Source: a bacterium HR40 (lineage in GTDB: Bacteria; Pseudomonadota; Alphaproteobacteria; Geminicoccales; Geminicoccaceae). Taken from it: DNA of 64,000 bases. Positions 34,767 to 44,207 of the stretch are shown here, piece after piece. The stretch is taken from assembly GCA_002898275.1 (NCBI GenBank), contig BEIQ01000002.1, positions 372,001 to 436,000 of the forward strand. The letters run 5' to 3'. The notes under the pieces are model-generated. The model did no database searches. It was not told the origin of the DNA and saw only the letters and a program-made list of their open reading frames with translations. Numbering within the stretch: position 1 is the stretch's first letter; the number at the start of each line of letters is the position of its first letter. Position numbers and translations under genes: made by a program.

Positions 34767-35327
34767 CTAGTCCCTCACCGGGATTTCGTGCACGTGCACG
34801 TCGTGGGTCGAGTGGCGGGCGAGGATCTCGATCGCCCGGCGCTCGGCCGCGGCATCGGGCGTGCGCACCCAGAGCAGGATGCCGCCGCGTTCGAGCTGCT
34901 CCTGCAGCCATTGCGCCCGCCGCTCGTCCATATAGTGGGTCAAGGCGGTGGCGAGCAGGGCACCGGCGACCGCGGTGCCGACGATGGCGGCGGCAAGCGC
35001 ACCGCCCGAGGCCACCACCGTTCCGGCCGCGATCAGGGTGGGCAGGAGGGTCAGCGAGGTGGCCACGCTCTTCTCGCGTTCGCCGAGCTCGTCGAGCGGC
35101 TCGAAGACGACCCGCGGCGCTGCCGGATCGTCCGCGAGCTCTTCGACCCGGCGGAAACGACGGCCGAGTTTCCTCTCGACCGTCTCCACCCCGGCGAGGA
35201 TATTGATGTCCTCGCGGGCAAAGCCAGCCGCGCGCAGCTCCGCCACCGCCTCGTCGAGATCGGCGATGTCGTCGAAGACGGCCACCGCCTCGCGCACCGT
35301 CTTCGGCCTTGGATCCGCACCGCTCAT
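34767..35327 (-). CDS. Stress-protein-like protein with glycine-zipper segment
   Basis: A 186-residue protein. The first 60 residues, AVFDDIADLDEAVAELRAAG followed by REDINILAGVETVERKLG, resemble the N-terminal domain of YflT/general-stress-type proteins. Residues about 95-125 are a Gly/Ala-rich hydrophobic hairpin (AAGTVVASGGALAAAIVGTA) of the kind seen in glycine-zipper membrane proteins. The C-terminal part, LERGGILLWVRTPD and a ferredoxin-like end with HDVHVHEIPV, resembles small ligand-binding domains. I cannot name a function. It follows ppa by 66 bases on the same strand and converges with the FAD dehydrogenase at one base. Confidence 0.65.
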   Translation of the reverse strand: MSGADPRPKTVREAVAVFDDIADLDEAVAELRAAGFAREDINILAGVETVERKLGRRFRRVEELADDPAAPRVVFEPLDELGEREKSVATSLTLLPTLIAAGTVVASGGALAAAIVGTAVAGALLATALTHYMDERRAQWLQEQLERGGILLWVRTPDAAAERRAIEILARHSTHDVHVHEIPVRD

Positions 35328-35393
35328 CGCCCGGCCTCCCTCTCCGACCGTACCGTCGAGATAATGACCGCCGAGCCGCCGTGCCAGCCGTCC

Positions 35394-35936
35394 CTAGCTG
35401 CCGGAGCCCTGACGGCCGGCCCGCTCGATGGCGGCGAGGATCAGCGCGTGCGCCCGCTCCGGTCCCTGCCAACCCTTGACCCGGACCCATTTGTCGGGCT
35501 CGAGATCCTTGTAGTGCTCGAAGAAATGGGCGATGCGGGCGAGGTCGAGTTCGGGCAGGTCGCGATAGCTTCTCACCTTGCTGTGGACGGGCGTGATGCG
35601 GTCGATCGGCACGGCGAGGATCTTCTCGTCCGGTCCCGCCTCGTCCTCCATCTCGAGCACCCCGATCGGTCGCGCCCGCAACACCGCTCCGGGAAGGACG
35701 GGCATGCGACCGACCACCATGACATCGACCGGATCGCCATCCTCGGAAAGCGTGTTCGGGATGAAGCCATAGTTGCACGGGTAGAACATCGTCGTATAGA
35801 GATAGCGGTCGACGAAAATCGCACCCGTTTCCTTGTCGAATTCGTATTTGACAGGGTCGGATCGTAGAGGCACTTCGATGAGAACATTGACTTCTTCGGG
35901 CGGATTGCGCCCCGGTGGAATACGGCTGATATCCAA
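35394..35936 (-). CDS. ppa: Inorganic pyrophosphatase
   Basis: Family I soluble pyrophosphatase of 180 residues that hydrolyses PPi to two phosphates and drives biosynthesis. The signature EDGDPVDVMVVGRMP holds the metal-binding aspartates; YEFDKETGAIFVDRYLYT and YPCNYGFIPNT form the rest of the active site, and KVRSYRDLPEL lies near the C terminus. Length is normal. The ATG is 27 bases downstream of the hemF stop on the same strand, so cotranscription with hemF is likely. No unusual features. Confidence 0.96.
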   Translation of the reverse strand: MDISRIPPGRNPPEEVNVLIEVPLRSDPVKYEFDKETGAIFVDRYLYTTMFYPCNYGFIPNTLSEDGDPVDVMVVGRMPVLPGAVLRARPIGVLEMEDEAGPDEKILAVPIDRITPVHSKVRSYRDLPELDLARIAHFFEHYKDLEPDKWVRVKGWQGPERAHALILAAIERAGRQGSGS

Positions 35937-35963
35937 GGTCGTTCTCCTGCCTGCAACGAGGCC

Positions 35964-36839
35964 TCAGGGCCAGGCGGCGAGGGGCGGCAGCGACATCAAC
36001 ACGGCTTCCGGATTGCCGCCGGTCTCGAGCCCGAAGCGTGTCCCGCGGTCGTAGATGAGGTTGAACTCGACGTAGCGCCCGCGGCGCACGAGCTGGACCT
36101 GCCGATCCGCCTCGCTCCAGGGCTGATGCATCCGGCGCCGCACCAACTCCGGATAGACGCGAGCGAAGGCCTCGCCGACAGCACGCGTGAAGGCGAACAA
36201 GCGCTCGAAGTCACCCTCGAGATAATCGTAGAAAATGCCGCCGACCCCGCGCGGTTCGTTCCGGTGACGGATGAAAAAGTATTCGTCAGCCCAAGTCTTG
36301 AACCTCCCGTACCATCCAGGGTCGAAGGCGTCGCAAACGTTTTGGAGAGCCGCATGGAAATCTCGGGTGTCTTCGTCGTTGGGAAAGATGGGATTGAGAT
36401 CCGCACCCCCGCCGAACCAGGCCCGTGTGGTGCGGATATGGCGGGTGTTCATGTGCGCCGGCGGCACGTGCGGATTGCGGGGGTGCGCCACGACGGAGAT
36501 GCCGCTCGCCCAGAAATGCGGATCTTCCTCCGCACCCGGGATCTGCTTCGCAAAGGGCTCGGGGAAACGGCCGAAGACGGTGGACACATTGACGCCGACC
36601 TTTTCGAACACCCGGCCGCGCAGGATGGCCATCACTCCGCCCCCGCCACCCGGACGTTCCCAGGCGCGACGCTCGAAGCGACCGGGCTCGAGGCCGCAGG
36701 CCACCGGCCCCTCGCACTCCCGCTCGATCGCCTCGAAGAGCGCGCAGAGTCGGTCACGCAGGGCCTCGAACCATTCCCGAGCCCGTGTCTTTTGGGCTTC
36801 GGCCATGGCATCGGTCGCGGCAATGTCGGTCGAGCTCAT
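35964..36839 (-). CDS. hemF: Oxygen-dependent coproporphyrinogen III oxidase
   Basis: HemF decarboxylates coproporphyrinogen III to protoporphyrinogen IX using O2, in the cytosol. The 291-residue protein includes [68 protein letters not shown] and the C-terminal [20 protein letters not shown], all diagnostic. Dependence on O2 agrees with an aerobic lifestyle. The ATG at 36839 was chosen because the next upstream frame belongs to the overlapping trmL gene, which it overlaps by 86 bases. Length is typical. Confidence 0.95.
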   Translation of the reverse strand: MSSTDIAATDAMAEAQKTRAREWFEALRDRLCALFEAIERECEGPVACGLEPGRFERRAWERPGGGGGVMAILRGRVFEKVGVNVSTVFGRFPEPFAKQIPGAEEDPHFWASGISVVAHPRNPHVPPAHMNTRHIRTTRAWFGGGADLNPIFPNDEDTRDFHAALQNVCDAFDPGWYGRFKTWADEYFFIRHRNEPRGVGGIFYDYLEGDFERLFAFTRAVGEAFARVYPELVRRRMHQPWSEADRQVQLVRRGRYVEFNLIYDRGTRFGLETGGNPEAVLMSLPPLAAWP

Positions 36840-37305
36840 CGAGCATTCCCAGCTGCCGGGCGGCTTCGCCGAGGACGATCGCCGCGGCGGTGACGACGTT
36901 GAGGGATCGGGTTTCCAGCCGGATGGGGATGCGCAGCGCGACATCGGCGGCAGCGCGCACCGCTTCGGGCACGCCGCTGCTCTCGCGTCCCAACAGCAGC
37001 ACGTCCCGCGGCTGGAAGGCGAAGCGATGATAGGGCCTTTCGCCGGCGGTGCTCAACAGGACGAGTCGCCGCGCATGCGCCCGTCGCCAGGCCTCGAAGG
37101 CGGCGAAATCGAGGTGGCGCCGCCAGCGGCTGAGCGGCACATAGTCCATGCCCGCCCGGCGGATCCGACGGTCGTCGAGGGGAAAGCCCGTCGGCTCGAT
37201 CACCTCGACCGGGACCCCGAAGCAGGCCGCGAGCCGCAGCATCGCCCCGAAGTTGGGGGCGAGCTCGGGCTCGAAGAGCGCGAGGGCGAGAATGGCGTCG
37301 TCCAC
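36754..37305 (-). CDS. trmL: tRNA (cytidine(34)-2'-O)-methyltransferase TrmL-like
   Basis: A SPOUT methyltransferase that 2'-O-methylates the wobble base of leucine tRNAs. Recognisable are [60 protein letters not shown] and [20 protein letters not shown], the last two forming the AdoMet knot. The GTG at 37305 starts just before the homology (183 residues); an ATG at 37362 is a possible earlier start, and neither has a strong ribosome site. A 30-residue basic tail beyond the domain overlaps hemF by 86 bases. It diverges from petA. Confidence 0.86.
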   Translation of the reverse strand: MDDAILALALFEPELAPNFGAMLRLAACFGVPVEVIEPTGFPLDDRRIRRAGMDYVPLSRWRRHLDFAAFEAWRRAHARRLVLLSTAGERPYHRFAFQPRDVLLLGRESSGVPEAVRAAADVALRIPIRLETRSLNVVTAAAIVLGEAARQLGMLDELDRHCRDRCHGRSPKDTGSGMVRGPA

Positions 37306-37429
37306 GACCGAGAGACACCGTCCATCGCAGGCGGATTTATGCGACCAGACGCCGCTTGCCATGGCCGGACCCGCAAGTAGAGTCGCGCCGCCGGTCGATC
37401 GACCGCGTTCAGCCAAGGGGCGGCATGCG

Positions 37430-37978
37430 ATGGCGCAAACACAGGACGGGCCCGAAAAGGGAGCCGGCGCGGTCCGGCGCGACTTCCTCGAACTGGTCGC
37501 TTGGTCGACCCTCGGGGTCGGGACCCTCGTCTCTCTCTGGCCGTTCGTCGACAGTCTCAATCCCTCGGCCGACGTGCTGGCACTGGCTTCGACCGAGCTC
37601 GATCTCGCCCCGATCGAAGAAGGGCAGCGAGTGACGGTGAAGTGGCGCGGCAAGCCGGTCTTCGTCGATCATCGTACGCCACAGGAGATCGAGGCCGCGC
37701 GCGCGACGCCGCTGTCCGAGTTGCGCGATCCGGAGCCCGACGAGGCGCGGGTGCAGCGGCCGGAATGGCTCGTGGTGATCGGCATCTGCACCCATCTCGG
37801 TTGCGTGCCCCTCGGCAATCGTCCGGGCGAACCGCGCGGCGAGTGGGGCGGCTGGTTCTGTCCATGCCACGGTTCCCACTACGATACCTCCGGCCGCATC
37901 CGCAAGGGGCCGGCGCCGCGCAACCTGCACGTGCCCCCCTACACCTTCGTCGACAACACGCTGCTGCGCATCGGCTGA
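37430..37978 (+). CDS. petA: Ubiquinol-cytochrome c reductase Rieske iron-sulfur subunit
   Basis: Rieske protein of the bc1 complex, 182 residues. A twin-arginine-type signal anchor, RRDFL (16-20) with a hydrophobic segment at about 22-40, places the [2Fe-2S] domain in the periplasm. Cluster ligands lie in CTHLGC (119-124) and CPCHGSHY (143-150): two cysteines, two histidines, and the stabilising disulfide pair. The C terminus [14 protein letters not shown] is standard. The gene begins a petABC operon with 43 bases to petB. The ATG at 37430 has a G-rich sequence upstream. Confidence 0.96.
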   Translation: MAQTQDGPEKGAGAVRRDFLELVAWSTLGVGTLVSLWPFVDSLNPSADVLALASTELDLAPIEEGQRVTVKWRGKPVFVDHRTPQEIEAARATPLSELRDPEPDEARVQRPEWLVVIGICTHLGCVPLGNRPGEPRGEWGGWFCPCHGSHYDTSGRIRKGPAPRNLHVPPYTFVDNTLLRIG

Positions 37979-38021
37979 AGCCGATGGCAGCGGGACGATG
38001 ACGACCGAAAGGATCGCCACG

Positions 38022-39293
38022 ATGAGCGGCGAATTCGTCAAAGCGCCCTTCAAGAACGTCGTGCTGCGCTGGATCGATGACCGGCTGCCGGTGCTCAGCT
38101 GGGCCTACAACGAGCTCGTGATCTATCCAGCCCCGCGCAATTTGAATTACTGGTGGAACTTCGGCTCGCTCGCCGGCATCATGCTGGTCGTGCAGATCGT
38201 GACCGGCATCGTTCTGGTCATGCACTACACCCCCCATGCCTCGATGGCCTTCGACAGCGTCGAGGGCCACATCATGCGCGACGTCAACTGGGGCTGGCTG
38301 CTGCGCTATTTGCACGCCAATGGCGCGTCGATGTTCTTCGCCCTCGTCTATATCCACATTTTCCGAGGACTTTACTATGGTTCCTACAAGGCGCCGCGAG
38401 AACTTTTGTGGATGCTCGGGGTCGTCATCCTCGTCCTGATGATGGCCACCGCCTTCATGGGCTACGTATTGCCGTGGGGCAACATGAGCTATTGGGCGGC
38501 GACGGTGATCACCAATCTGTTCTCCGCCATCCCGATCTTCGGCGACACCATCGTCACCTGGCTGTGGGGCGGGTTCACCGTCGACAATCCTACGCTCCAG
38601 CGCTTCTTCTCGCTGCACTATCTTCTGCCGTTCGTGATTTTCGCGGTGGTGTTCCTGCACCTGTTGGCACTCCACCAGTTCGGCTCCAACAACCCGCTCG
38701 GCATCGACCTGACCGCAAAAGACAAGATCCCGTTCCATCCCTATTACACCGTAAAGGACATGTTCGGCCTGTCGGTGTTCTTGTTGGTTTACGGCTTTTT
38801 CGTGTTCTACGCGCCCAACGCCTTCATCGAGCCGGTGAACTTCGAGCCGGCCAATCCGTTCCGCACTCCTGCTCACATCGTACCAGAGTGGTACTTCCTG
38901 CCATTCTACGCGATCCTTCGCGCGATCACCTTCGATTTCCTGTGGATCGTGCCGGCCAAGCTGGGCGGCGTCATCGCCATGTTCGCATCGATCTTCGTGC
39001 TCTTTTTCCTGCCTTGGCTGGACACCTCGCGCGTGCGCAGTGCCCGCTTCCGCCCGGTCTACAAATGGCTGTTCTGGGTGCTGGTCGTGGACGTGCTGGT
39101 GCTCGGCTACTGCGGTGCCAATCCTCCCGAGGGCTGGTATCTGGTGGCGGCGCAGATCGCGACCCTCTACTACTTCGTCCATTTCCTCGTGTTGATGCCC
39201 CTCGTCGGCAAGTTGGAACGGCCCCTGCCCCTGCCGACGAGCCTGAGGGAACCGGTGCTGGGCGCCGCGCCGCGTCCGCAGCCTGCCGAATGA
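38022..39293 (+). CDS. petB: Ubiquinol-cytochrome c reductase cytochrome b subunit
   Basis: Cytochrome b, 423 residues, with eight membrane spans carrying two b hemes and the Qo and Qi quinone sites. The b-heme histidines sit in [20 protein letters not shown] and in [20 protein letters not shown]. The Qo-site PEWY motif is present ([18 protein letters not shown]). I chose the ATG at 38022 with AAGGA 8 bases upstream; an in-frame ATG at 37998 would add eight residues. A short proline-rich tail ends the chain. It precedes petC by 11 bases. Confidence 0.96.
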   Translation: MSGEFVKAPFKNVVLRWIDDRLPVLSWAYNELVIYPAPRNLNYWWNFGSLAGIMLVVQIVTGIVLVMHYTPHASMAFDSVEGHIMRDVNWGWLLRYLHANGASMFFALVYIHIFRGLYYGSYKAPRELLWMLGVVILVLMMATAFMGYVLPWGNMSYWAATVITNLFSAIPIFGDTIVTWLWGGFTVDNPTLQRFFSLHYLLPFVIFAVVFLHLLALHQFGSNNPLGIDLTAKDKIPFHPYYTVKDMFGLSVFLLVYGFFVFYAPNAFIEPVNFEPANPFRTPAHIVPEWYFLPFYAILRAITFDFLWIVPAKLGGVIAMFASIFVLFFLPWLDTSRVRSARFRPVYKWLFWVLVVDVLVLGYCGANPPEGWYLVAAQIATLYYFVHFLVLMPLVGKLERPLPLPTSLREPVLGAAPRPQPAE

Positions 39294-39304
39294 GGAGAGC
39301 GACC

Positions 39305-40054
39305 ATGCGCAAGGCGCTTCTCGCGACCGCCCTCCTGCTCGTCCCGCTCGCCGCTTCCGCGGCCGAAGGCGAGGCTCTCGTCGACCGCAGCTGGCCGCAC
39401 GAAGGCTTCTTCGGCTCTTACGACAAAGCGGCACTGCAACGCGGTTTCCAGGTTTTCGAACAGGTCTGTGCGAGCTGCCATTCGGCGAAATACCTCGCCT
39501 TCCGCCACCTCGCCGGGATCGGCCTGGACGAGGCGCAGATCGCGGCGATCGCCGCCCGCTACACGGTCGTCGACGGCCCCGACGACAAGGGGGAGATGTT
39601 CGAGCGGCCTGCCCGACCGTCGGACTATTTCCCCCGTCCCTTCCCCAACGAACAGGCGGCGCGCGCCGCCAACAACGGCGCGTTGCCTCCCGATCTCTCG
39701 CTCATCGTCAAAGCGCGCGAGGGGCACGAGGACTACATCTACAGCCTGCTCGTGGGCTTCGAGGAGCCCCCGGCGGATGTCGAGGTGCCCTCCGGTCAGT
39801 ACTACAACCGCTACTTCCCCGGCCATCTGATCTCCATGCCACCACCCTTGAGCGAGGGGATGGTCGAGTATGCCGACGGCACTCCGGCGACCGTACCGCA
39901 GATGGCCGAGGATGTGACCCAGTTCCTCGCCTGGCTGTCCGAGCCGCATCTCGAGACCCGGAAGGCCGTGGGTCTCAAGTTCATGCTCTTCGTGCTCGCG
40001 CTCACCGGCATTTTCTACGCCTACAAGCGCCGGCTATGGGCGAAGCTGCACTGA
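39305..40054 (+). CDS. petC: Ubiquinol-cytochrome c reductase cytochrome c1 subunit
   Basis: Cytochrome c1, 249 residues. A cleavable signal peptide ends near SAAEG (residue 20). The heme c motif CASCH (55-59) is present; the methionine ligand is expected in the GHLISMPPPL segment, and NGALPPDLSLIVKAREG is typical of c1. A C-terminal membrane anchor (KFMLFVLALTGIFYAYKRRL) orients the domain to the periplasm. The ATG follows GAGGAGAG about 5 bases upstream. It closes the petABC operon; downstream is a 39-base gap to the convergent MFS gene. Confidence 0.95.
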   Translation: MRKALLATALLLVPLAASAAEGEALVDRSWPHEGFFGSYDKAALQRGFQVFEQVCASCHSAKYLAFRHLAGIGLDEAQIAAIAARYTVVDGPDDKGEMFERPARPSDYFPRPFPNEQAARAANNGALPPDLSLIVKAREGHEDYIYSLLVGFEEPPADVEVPSGQYYNRYFPGHLISMPPPLSEGMVEYADGTPATVPQMAEDVTQFLAWLSEPHLETRKAVGLKFMLFVLALTGIFYAYKRRLWAKLH

Positions 40055-40093
40055 GGCACGGCTCGTTGCCGCTTTCGCGCGGTCCGGACGCTC

Positions 40094-41296
40094 TCATCCT
40101 TCCGGCGGCCGGAGCTGTCGCAGCTCCGGCCAGCGCAGCAGGACGAGGAGGAAGGCGAAGATACCGCCGCAAGAGATGACCAGCTGGGCCAGGAAGGCGC
40201 CATAGGCTTCGGCGAGCAGGCCCGCCTGGAGCAGCCCGAGCGGTGCGACCCCGATGGAGCTGGTGACGAGACCCACCACCTGGGCGCGCAGCTCCGGAGG
40301 AGCGGCGCGCAGCGGCAGCACCATCTGGCCGATCGTGAATCCCGCCATGCCCAGCCCGGCGAGGGCGAGAGCGGCGGCCGCCGCACCGAGGCTGCCTGCG
40401 AGGGCGAAGAGCGCGGTGCCACTCACGAACAACAGCGGCCCCAAGGCATAGGAGAGGCGGAACAGCCGATCGGGGAGAAGCCGCGCGAAGAGCAGGGCCG
40501 CCAGGGTCGCGGCGAGCGGCTCGCACGCCAGCAGCAGACCCGTTCCGGCGGCGGTCAGCCCATGCCGGCGTTCGGCGATGACCGGCGCCAGCGCCACATA
40601 GGGAAAGGCGAACAGGTTGAACGCGGCGGAGATGGCGATGGTGGCGAGCAGAAGGCCATTGCGGCGTACCGCCCGCATGCCCTCGCGCAGGCGGGCCAAG
40701 GGGTGGACCGCCGCCGAGATGGCCGAGCGCGGGGACCGCGCCGGAATCCGGAGGATCACCGCCGCGCCGAGACCGTAGAGCAGCAGGCCGGTCGCGAACA
40801 CGCCGGCGAGACCCAGCCAGGCCACTCCGGCACCCCCGAGGACAGCGCCCAGCACCCGGGTCACCTGATTGGCGAAGATCTCGAGGCCCATGCTCGCTCC
40901 GACCCGCCCGAGGCCACCGAGCTCGGCGAGCATGGTCCGCCGCAGCGGGAATTCGATGGCCCAGAACAGACCGCCCGCGAGGGACGCGAGGAGCACCGCC
41001 CCGATTCCGGCACCGCGGGAGAGCTCGAGGACGAGCAGCGCTCCGAACACGAGGCTCATGGCGGCGAAGGCGCGCACGAGGGCGAGCCGCCGATCGCCGC
41101 GCTCGGCGAGGGCGAGGAGGAGAGGGCTGGCTAGGAGAAGGGGCGTCATGCGGCAAAGCACGGTGAGGGCGACGAGGAGCGGCGAGCCGGTGGCGGAGAG
41201 GGCGTAAAGGCCGAAGGCCAGCATCTCGAGCCAGCGCATGATGCTGACCATGAGTCCTGCCAACCACAGGCGCGCCGGACCGGGTTCGCGGATCAC
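40094..41296 (-). CDS. MFS transporter, EntS-like
   Basis: A polytopic inner-membrane protein of about 400 residues with 12 hydrophobic segments and the MFS loop LALAERGDRRLALVRAF after span 2. Sequence character (LWLAGLMVSIMRWLEMLAFG at the N terminus, FPLRRTMLAELGGLGRVGAS) is that of the EntS-type group, which includes siderophore exporters and many transporters of unknown cargo. The start is uncertain: a GTG at 41296 places the first span near residue 10, whereas the frame continues to a TTG at 41404. It converges with petC and diverges from the diguanylate cyclase gene. Confidence 0.8.
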   Translation of the reverse strand: MIREPGPARLWLAGLMVSIMRWLEMLAFGLYALSATGSPLLVALTVLCRMTPLLLASPLLLALAERGDRRLALVRAFAAMSLVFGALLVLELSRGAGIGAVLLASLAGGLFWAIEFPLRRTMLAELGGLGRVGASMGLEIFANQVTRVLGAVLGGAGVAWLGLAGVFATGLLLYGLGAAVILRIPARSPRSAISAAVHPLARLREGMRAVRRNGLLLATIAISAAFNLFAFPYVALAPVIAERRHGLTAAGTGLLLACEPLAATLAALLFARLLPDRLFRLSYALGPLLFVSGTALFALAGSLGAAAAALALAGLGMAGFTIGQMVLPLRAAPPELRAQVVGLVTSSIGVAPLGLLQAGLLAEAYGAFLAQLVISCGGIFAFLLVLLRWPELRQLRPPEG

Positions 41297-41617
41297 GGCG
41301 AACGGGCCGGCCGTCGCGACATCGCTCCGCCTCGGCCTCAGGACTGCCTCCCCAACAGCGAGCGTGGCGCCGCCACTCTTGTGCCGGATCCCCCGCGGCG
41401 GCAAGCCCGGGCCGCAGAGCGCTGGCGATGGGCTCCTGGAACGATCGGCCGCTGCCCGCGAGCCCGCCGATCTCCCGTCTCAGCCGCACCGCCGACTGGC
41501 GGCCCGACGGGACCGAGAGCTTGCCCCTATGCCCGCCCCATGCCATAAAACCAGTGGTTTGGGCCTGCGGCGTCGGCTGCCGCCCTGGAGTTTGTTCCTG
41601 TCCGCGGAGGCCCGCCC
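41297..41617. other. Intergenic region, no further gene seen
   Basis: About 320 bases lie between the MFS gene, if it starts at 41296, and the GGDEF gene. The MFS reading frame remains open to 41404, so part of this may be its N terminus. No RNA gene, riboswitch or clear promoter box was recognised. Confidence 0.4.
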
Positions 41618-42403
41618 GTGCCCTTCTCCCGCGAGCCGCCACACCGCCCGCTCGGGGTCCGCGCGTGGACGTGCGCGCTTTTCTTTCTCTTGGCGACCGT
41701 CGCCATCCCGTTGGTCGGGGCCCCGTCGTGGCTGGTGGCCGCCACCCTAGGCTCGGCCGCTTTCCTCTGGGGCTACGGTCTCGCTCTGGCCCGGACGTCC
41801 CGGGTGATCGCCGCGCTCGCCCGCGACGTCGAGCGCGATCCCTTGACCGGAGTGTGCAACCGGGCCGCCCTGTGGCGTTTCGCTGCCGCCGAACTGGCGC
41901 TCAGTCGCCGGTCGCAGCGCCAGCTTGCCGTGGCCTTCGTCGATCTCGACCGTTTCAAGGAGATCAACGATCGCTTCGGCCATGCGGTGGGCGATGCCGT
42001 TCTCGTCGAGGTGGCACGCCGGCTGTGCGAGCGGACCCGTCGGTCGGATTTGGTATGCCGCTTTGGCGGCGAGGAGTTCGTCGTGCTGCTGCGCGATACC
42101 GACCTCGCGGCGGCAGTGGATTATGCCGAACGGACCCGGCGGCTGGTGGCCGCGCAAGCGGTCGGGCACCCGCAGCCGGGAGTGCAGGTCACGGTCAGTA
42201 TCGGTGTGGCCGCCTCGCAGGGCGAGGACCATTTCGACGATCTCCTGCGGCGCGCCGATCGCGCCATGTACGCCGCCAAGGCGGCAGGCCGCAACCGGAT
42301 CGCTGTGCACACGGGCGATGGCGTCAGGCTGGTCCCGGAGGCGCTCTCGCTGGTCTGGCGCGACGCCGAAGCGGGAACGGATCGCCCGCAGAGCGGCGAC
42401 TGA
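41618..42403 (+). CDS. Diguanylate cyclase (GGDEF domain)
   Basis: A 261-residue membrane protein that should make cyclic di-GMP from two GTP. Two hydrophobic segments at about 18-34 and 37-58 anchor it, followed directly by the catalytic domain. The active-site signature is GGEEF (150-154). The product-inhibition I-site RxxD is present at 141-144, five residues before it, so feedback control is expected. Substrate-binding motifs DPLTGVCNRAAL and FVDLDRFKEINDRFGHAVGD also fit. The GTG at 41618 has GGAGG at 7 bases. No sensory domain beyond the short hairpin is visible. Confidence 0.92.
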   Translation: MPFSREPPHRPLGVRAWTCALFFLLATVAIPLVGAPSWLVAATLGSAAFLWGYGLALARTSRVIAALARDVERDPLTGVCNRAALWRFAAAELALSRRSQRQLAVAFVDLDRFKEINDRFGHAVGDAVLVEVARRLCERTRRSDLVCRFGGEEFVVLLRDTDLAAAVDYAERTRRLVAAQAVGHPQPGVQVTVSIGVAASQGEDHFDDLLRRADRAMYAAKAAGRNRIAVHTGDGVRLVPEALSLVWRDAEAGTDRPQSGD

Positions 42404-42541
42404 CCCGCGGGACTCCCCCGCTCGGCCGAGCGGCTTGCGCCTTCCGACGTAGGCCGGGCTGGGTTAGGCTGCGATCGTCGCCGGCGGTAGGACACTTCCG
42501 GCGTCGCCTGGATGTGGCTTCACGGCGTGGAGGGAACCACC

Positions 42542-44142
42542 GTGACACGAACGATGACTGCAGTCGTGGGCCTCGCCCTTGCCGCACTCGCCGTCGGCCC
42601 GACCGCGGCGGCCAAGACCCTGGTCTATTGCTCGGAGGGCAATCCGGAGGGCTTCAACCCTGCCTTCTACACCGCCGGGACTACCTTCGACGCCTCCTCG
42701 CGGCAGATCTTCAATCGTTTGGTGGAGTTCCCCTCGGCACCACGGAGGTGGAACCCGCGCTCGCCGAGAGCTGGGAAGTGTCGGACGACGGGCTGGTTTA
42801 CACCTTCCATTTGCGGCGCGGCGTCAAGTGGCAGAAAACGGCGAATTTTACACCCACGCGCGAGTTCAATGCGGACGACGTGCTCTTCACTTTCGAACGG
42901 CAGTGGAAGGCCGATCATCCCTATCACCGGGTGAACCAGCCATCCTACGAATATTTCGAGAGCATGGGCATGCCCAGCTTGCTCGATCGCATCGAAAAGA
43001 TCGACGACTACACGGTACGGTTCGTTCTCAAACAGCCCGAGGCGCCTTTCCTCGCCAATCTCGGCATGGATTTCGCCTCGATCTTCTCGGCGGAATATGC
43101 GGCGCGCATGATGGCGGCCGGGACCCCGGAGAAGGTGGATTTCGAACCGGTCGGCACCGGGCCGTTCCAGTTGGTCGCCTTCCAGAAGGATGCGGTGATC
43201 CGCTACCGTGCCCATCCCGACTATTGGCGGGGTCGCGCGAAGATCGACGACCTCGTGTTCGCCATCACAGTCGATCCTTCCGTGCGTTACCAGAAGCTGA
43301 AATCGGGAGAGTGCCATATCATGGCCTACCCGAATCCGGCCGATATTCCCGCGATGAAAGCGGATCCCGAGCTCGTGGTCATGGAGCAGGAGGGTCTCAA
43401 TATCGGCTATCTCGCCTTCAACACCGAGAAGAAGCCCTTCGATGACGTGCGCGTGCGGCGGGCGTTGGCCATGGCCGTCAACAAGCAGGCGATCATCGAC
43501 GTGGTCTTCCAGGGCTATGCGCGGGTCGCCAAGAACCCGATTCCGCCCACCATGTGGTCCTATCACGAGGATATCCAGGATTATCCTTACGATCCGGACG
43601 CGGCGCGCAAACTGCTCGCCGAGGCCGGCTTCCCCAACGGCTTGCGCACCGATCTCTGGGCGATGCCGGTCCAGCGCCCCTACAATCCCAACGCGCGGCG
43701 CATGGCGGAGTTGATCCAGGCGGATTGGAAGGCGATCGGCGTGGAGGCCGAGATCGTGTCCTTCGAATGGGGCGAATATCTGAAACGCTCCAAGAACGGA
43801 GAACACCAGACGCTGCTGCTCGGCTGGACCGGCGACAATGGCGATCCCGACAATTTCCTGCATGTGCTGCTCGGCTGCGACGCCGCCAAGGACGGCACCA
43901 ACCGCGCCCGCTGGTGCCATCCGGAGTTCGACGCGCTCGTGGTGGAGGCGAAACGCACCACCGACATCGCCAAACGGACCGAGCTCTACCGCAAGGCACA
44001 AGAGGTCTTCAAACGCGAGGCGCCGTGGATCACCATCGCCCATTCCATCGTCTTCATGCCCATGCGCAAGGAGGTGCAGGGCTACGTGATGGACCCGCTT
44101 GGCGGGCACGCTTTCTACCCGGTCGATCTGGTCGCCCGTTGA
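42542..44142 (+). pseudogene. ABC transporter substrate-binding protein (DppA-like), frameshifted
   Basis: A peptide- or solute-binding protein of the SBP_bac_5 (DppA/OppA) family split by a one-base shift. The first frame starts at a GTG (42542, GGAGGG 7 bases upstream), has a signal peptide ending in TAAAK, then LVYCSEGNPEGFNPAFYTAG and IFNRLVEF. At the C run 42730-42733 homology switches frame and continues GTTEVEPALAESWEVSDDGL and on to the end (GWTGDNGDPDNFL, WCHPEFDALVVEA, HAFYPVDLVAR). One extra C would restore an uninterrupted protein of about 533 residues. It could be a true pseudogene or a homopolymer sequencing error. No permease or ATPase genes adjoin it. Confidence 0.85.
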
Positions 44143-44171
44143 CCACCGGGTGAACGATCGCGAGTCGAGGG

Positions 44172-44195
44172 GGGGGCAGCCGCCCCCTTTTCTCT
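44172..44195 (+). terminator. Rho-independent terminator after the binding-protein gene
   Basis: GGGGGC at 44172-44177 pairs with GCCCCC at 44182-44187 around the four-base loop AGCC, followed by TTTTCTCTC. It starts 29 bases after the stop of the frameshifted binding-protein gene. A G run just before the stem adds to its strength. Confidence 0.78.
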
Positions 44196-44207
44196 CGCGG
44201 TCCCCGT

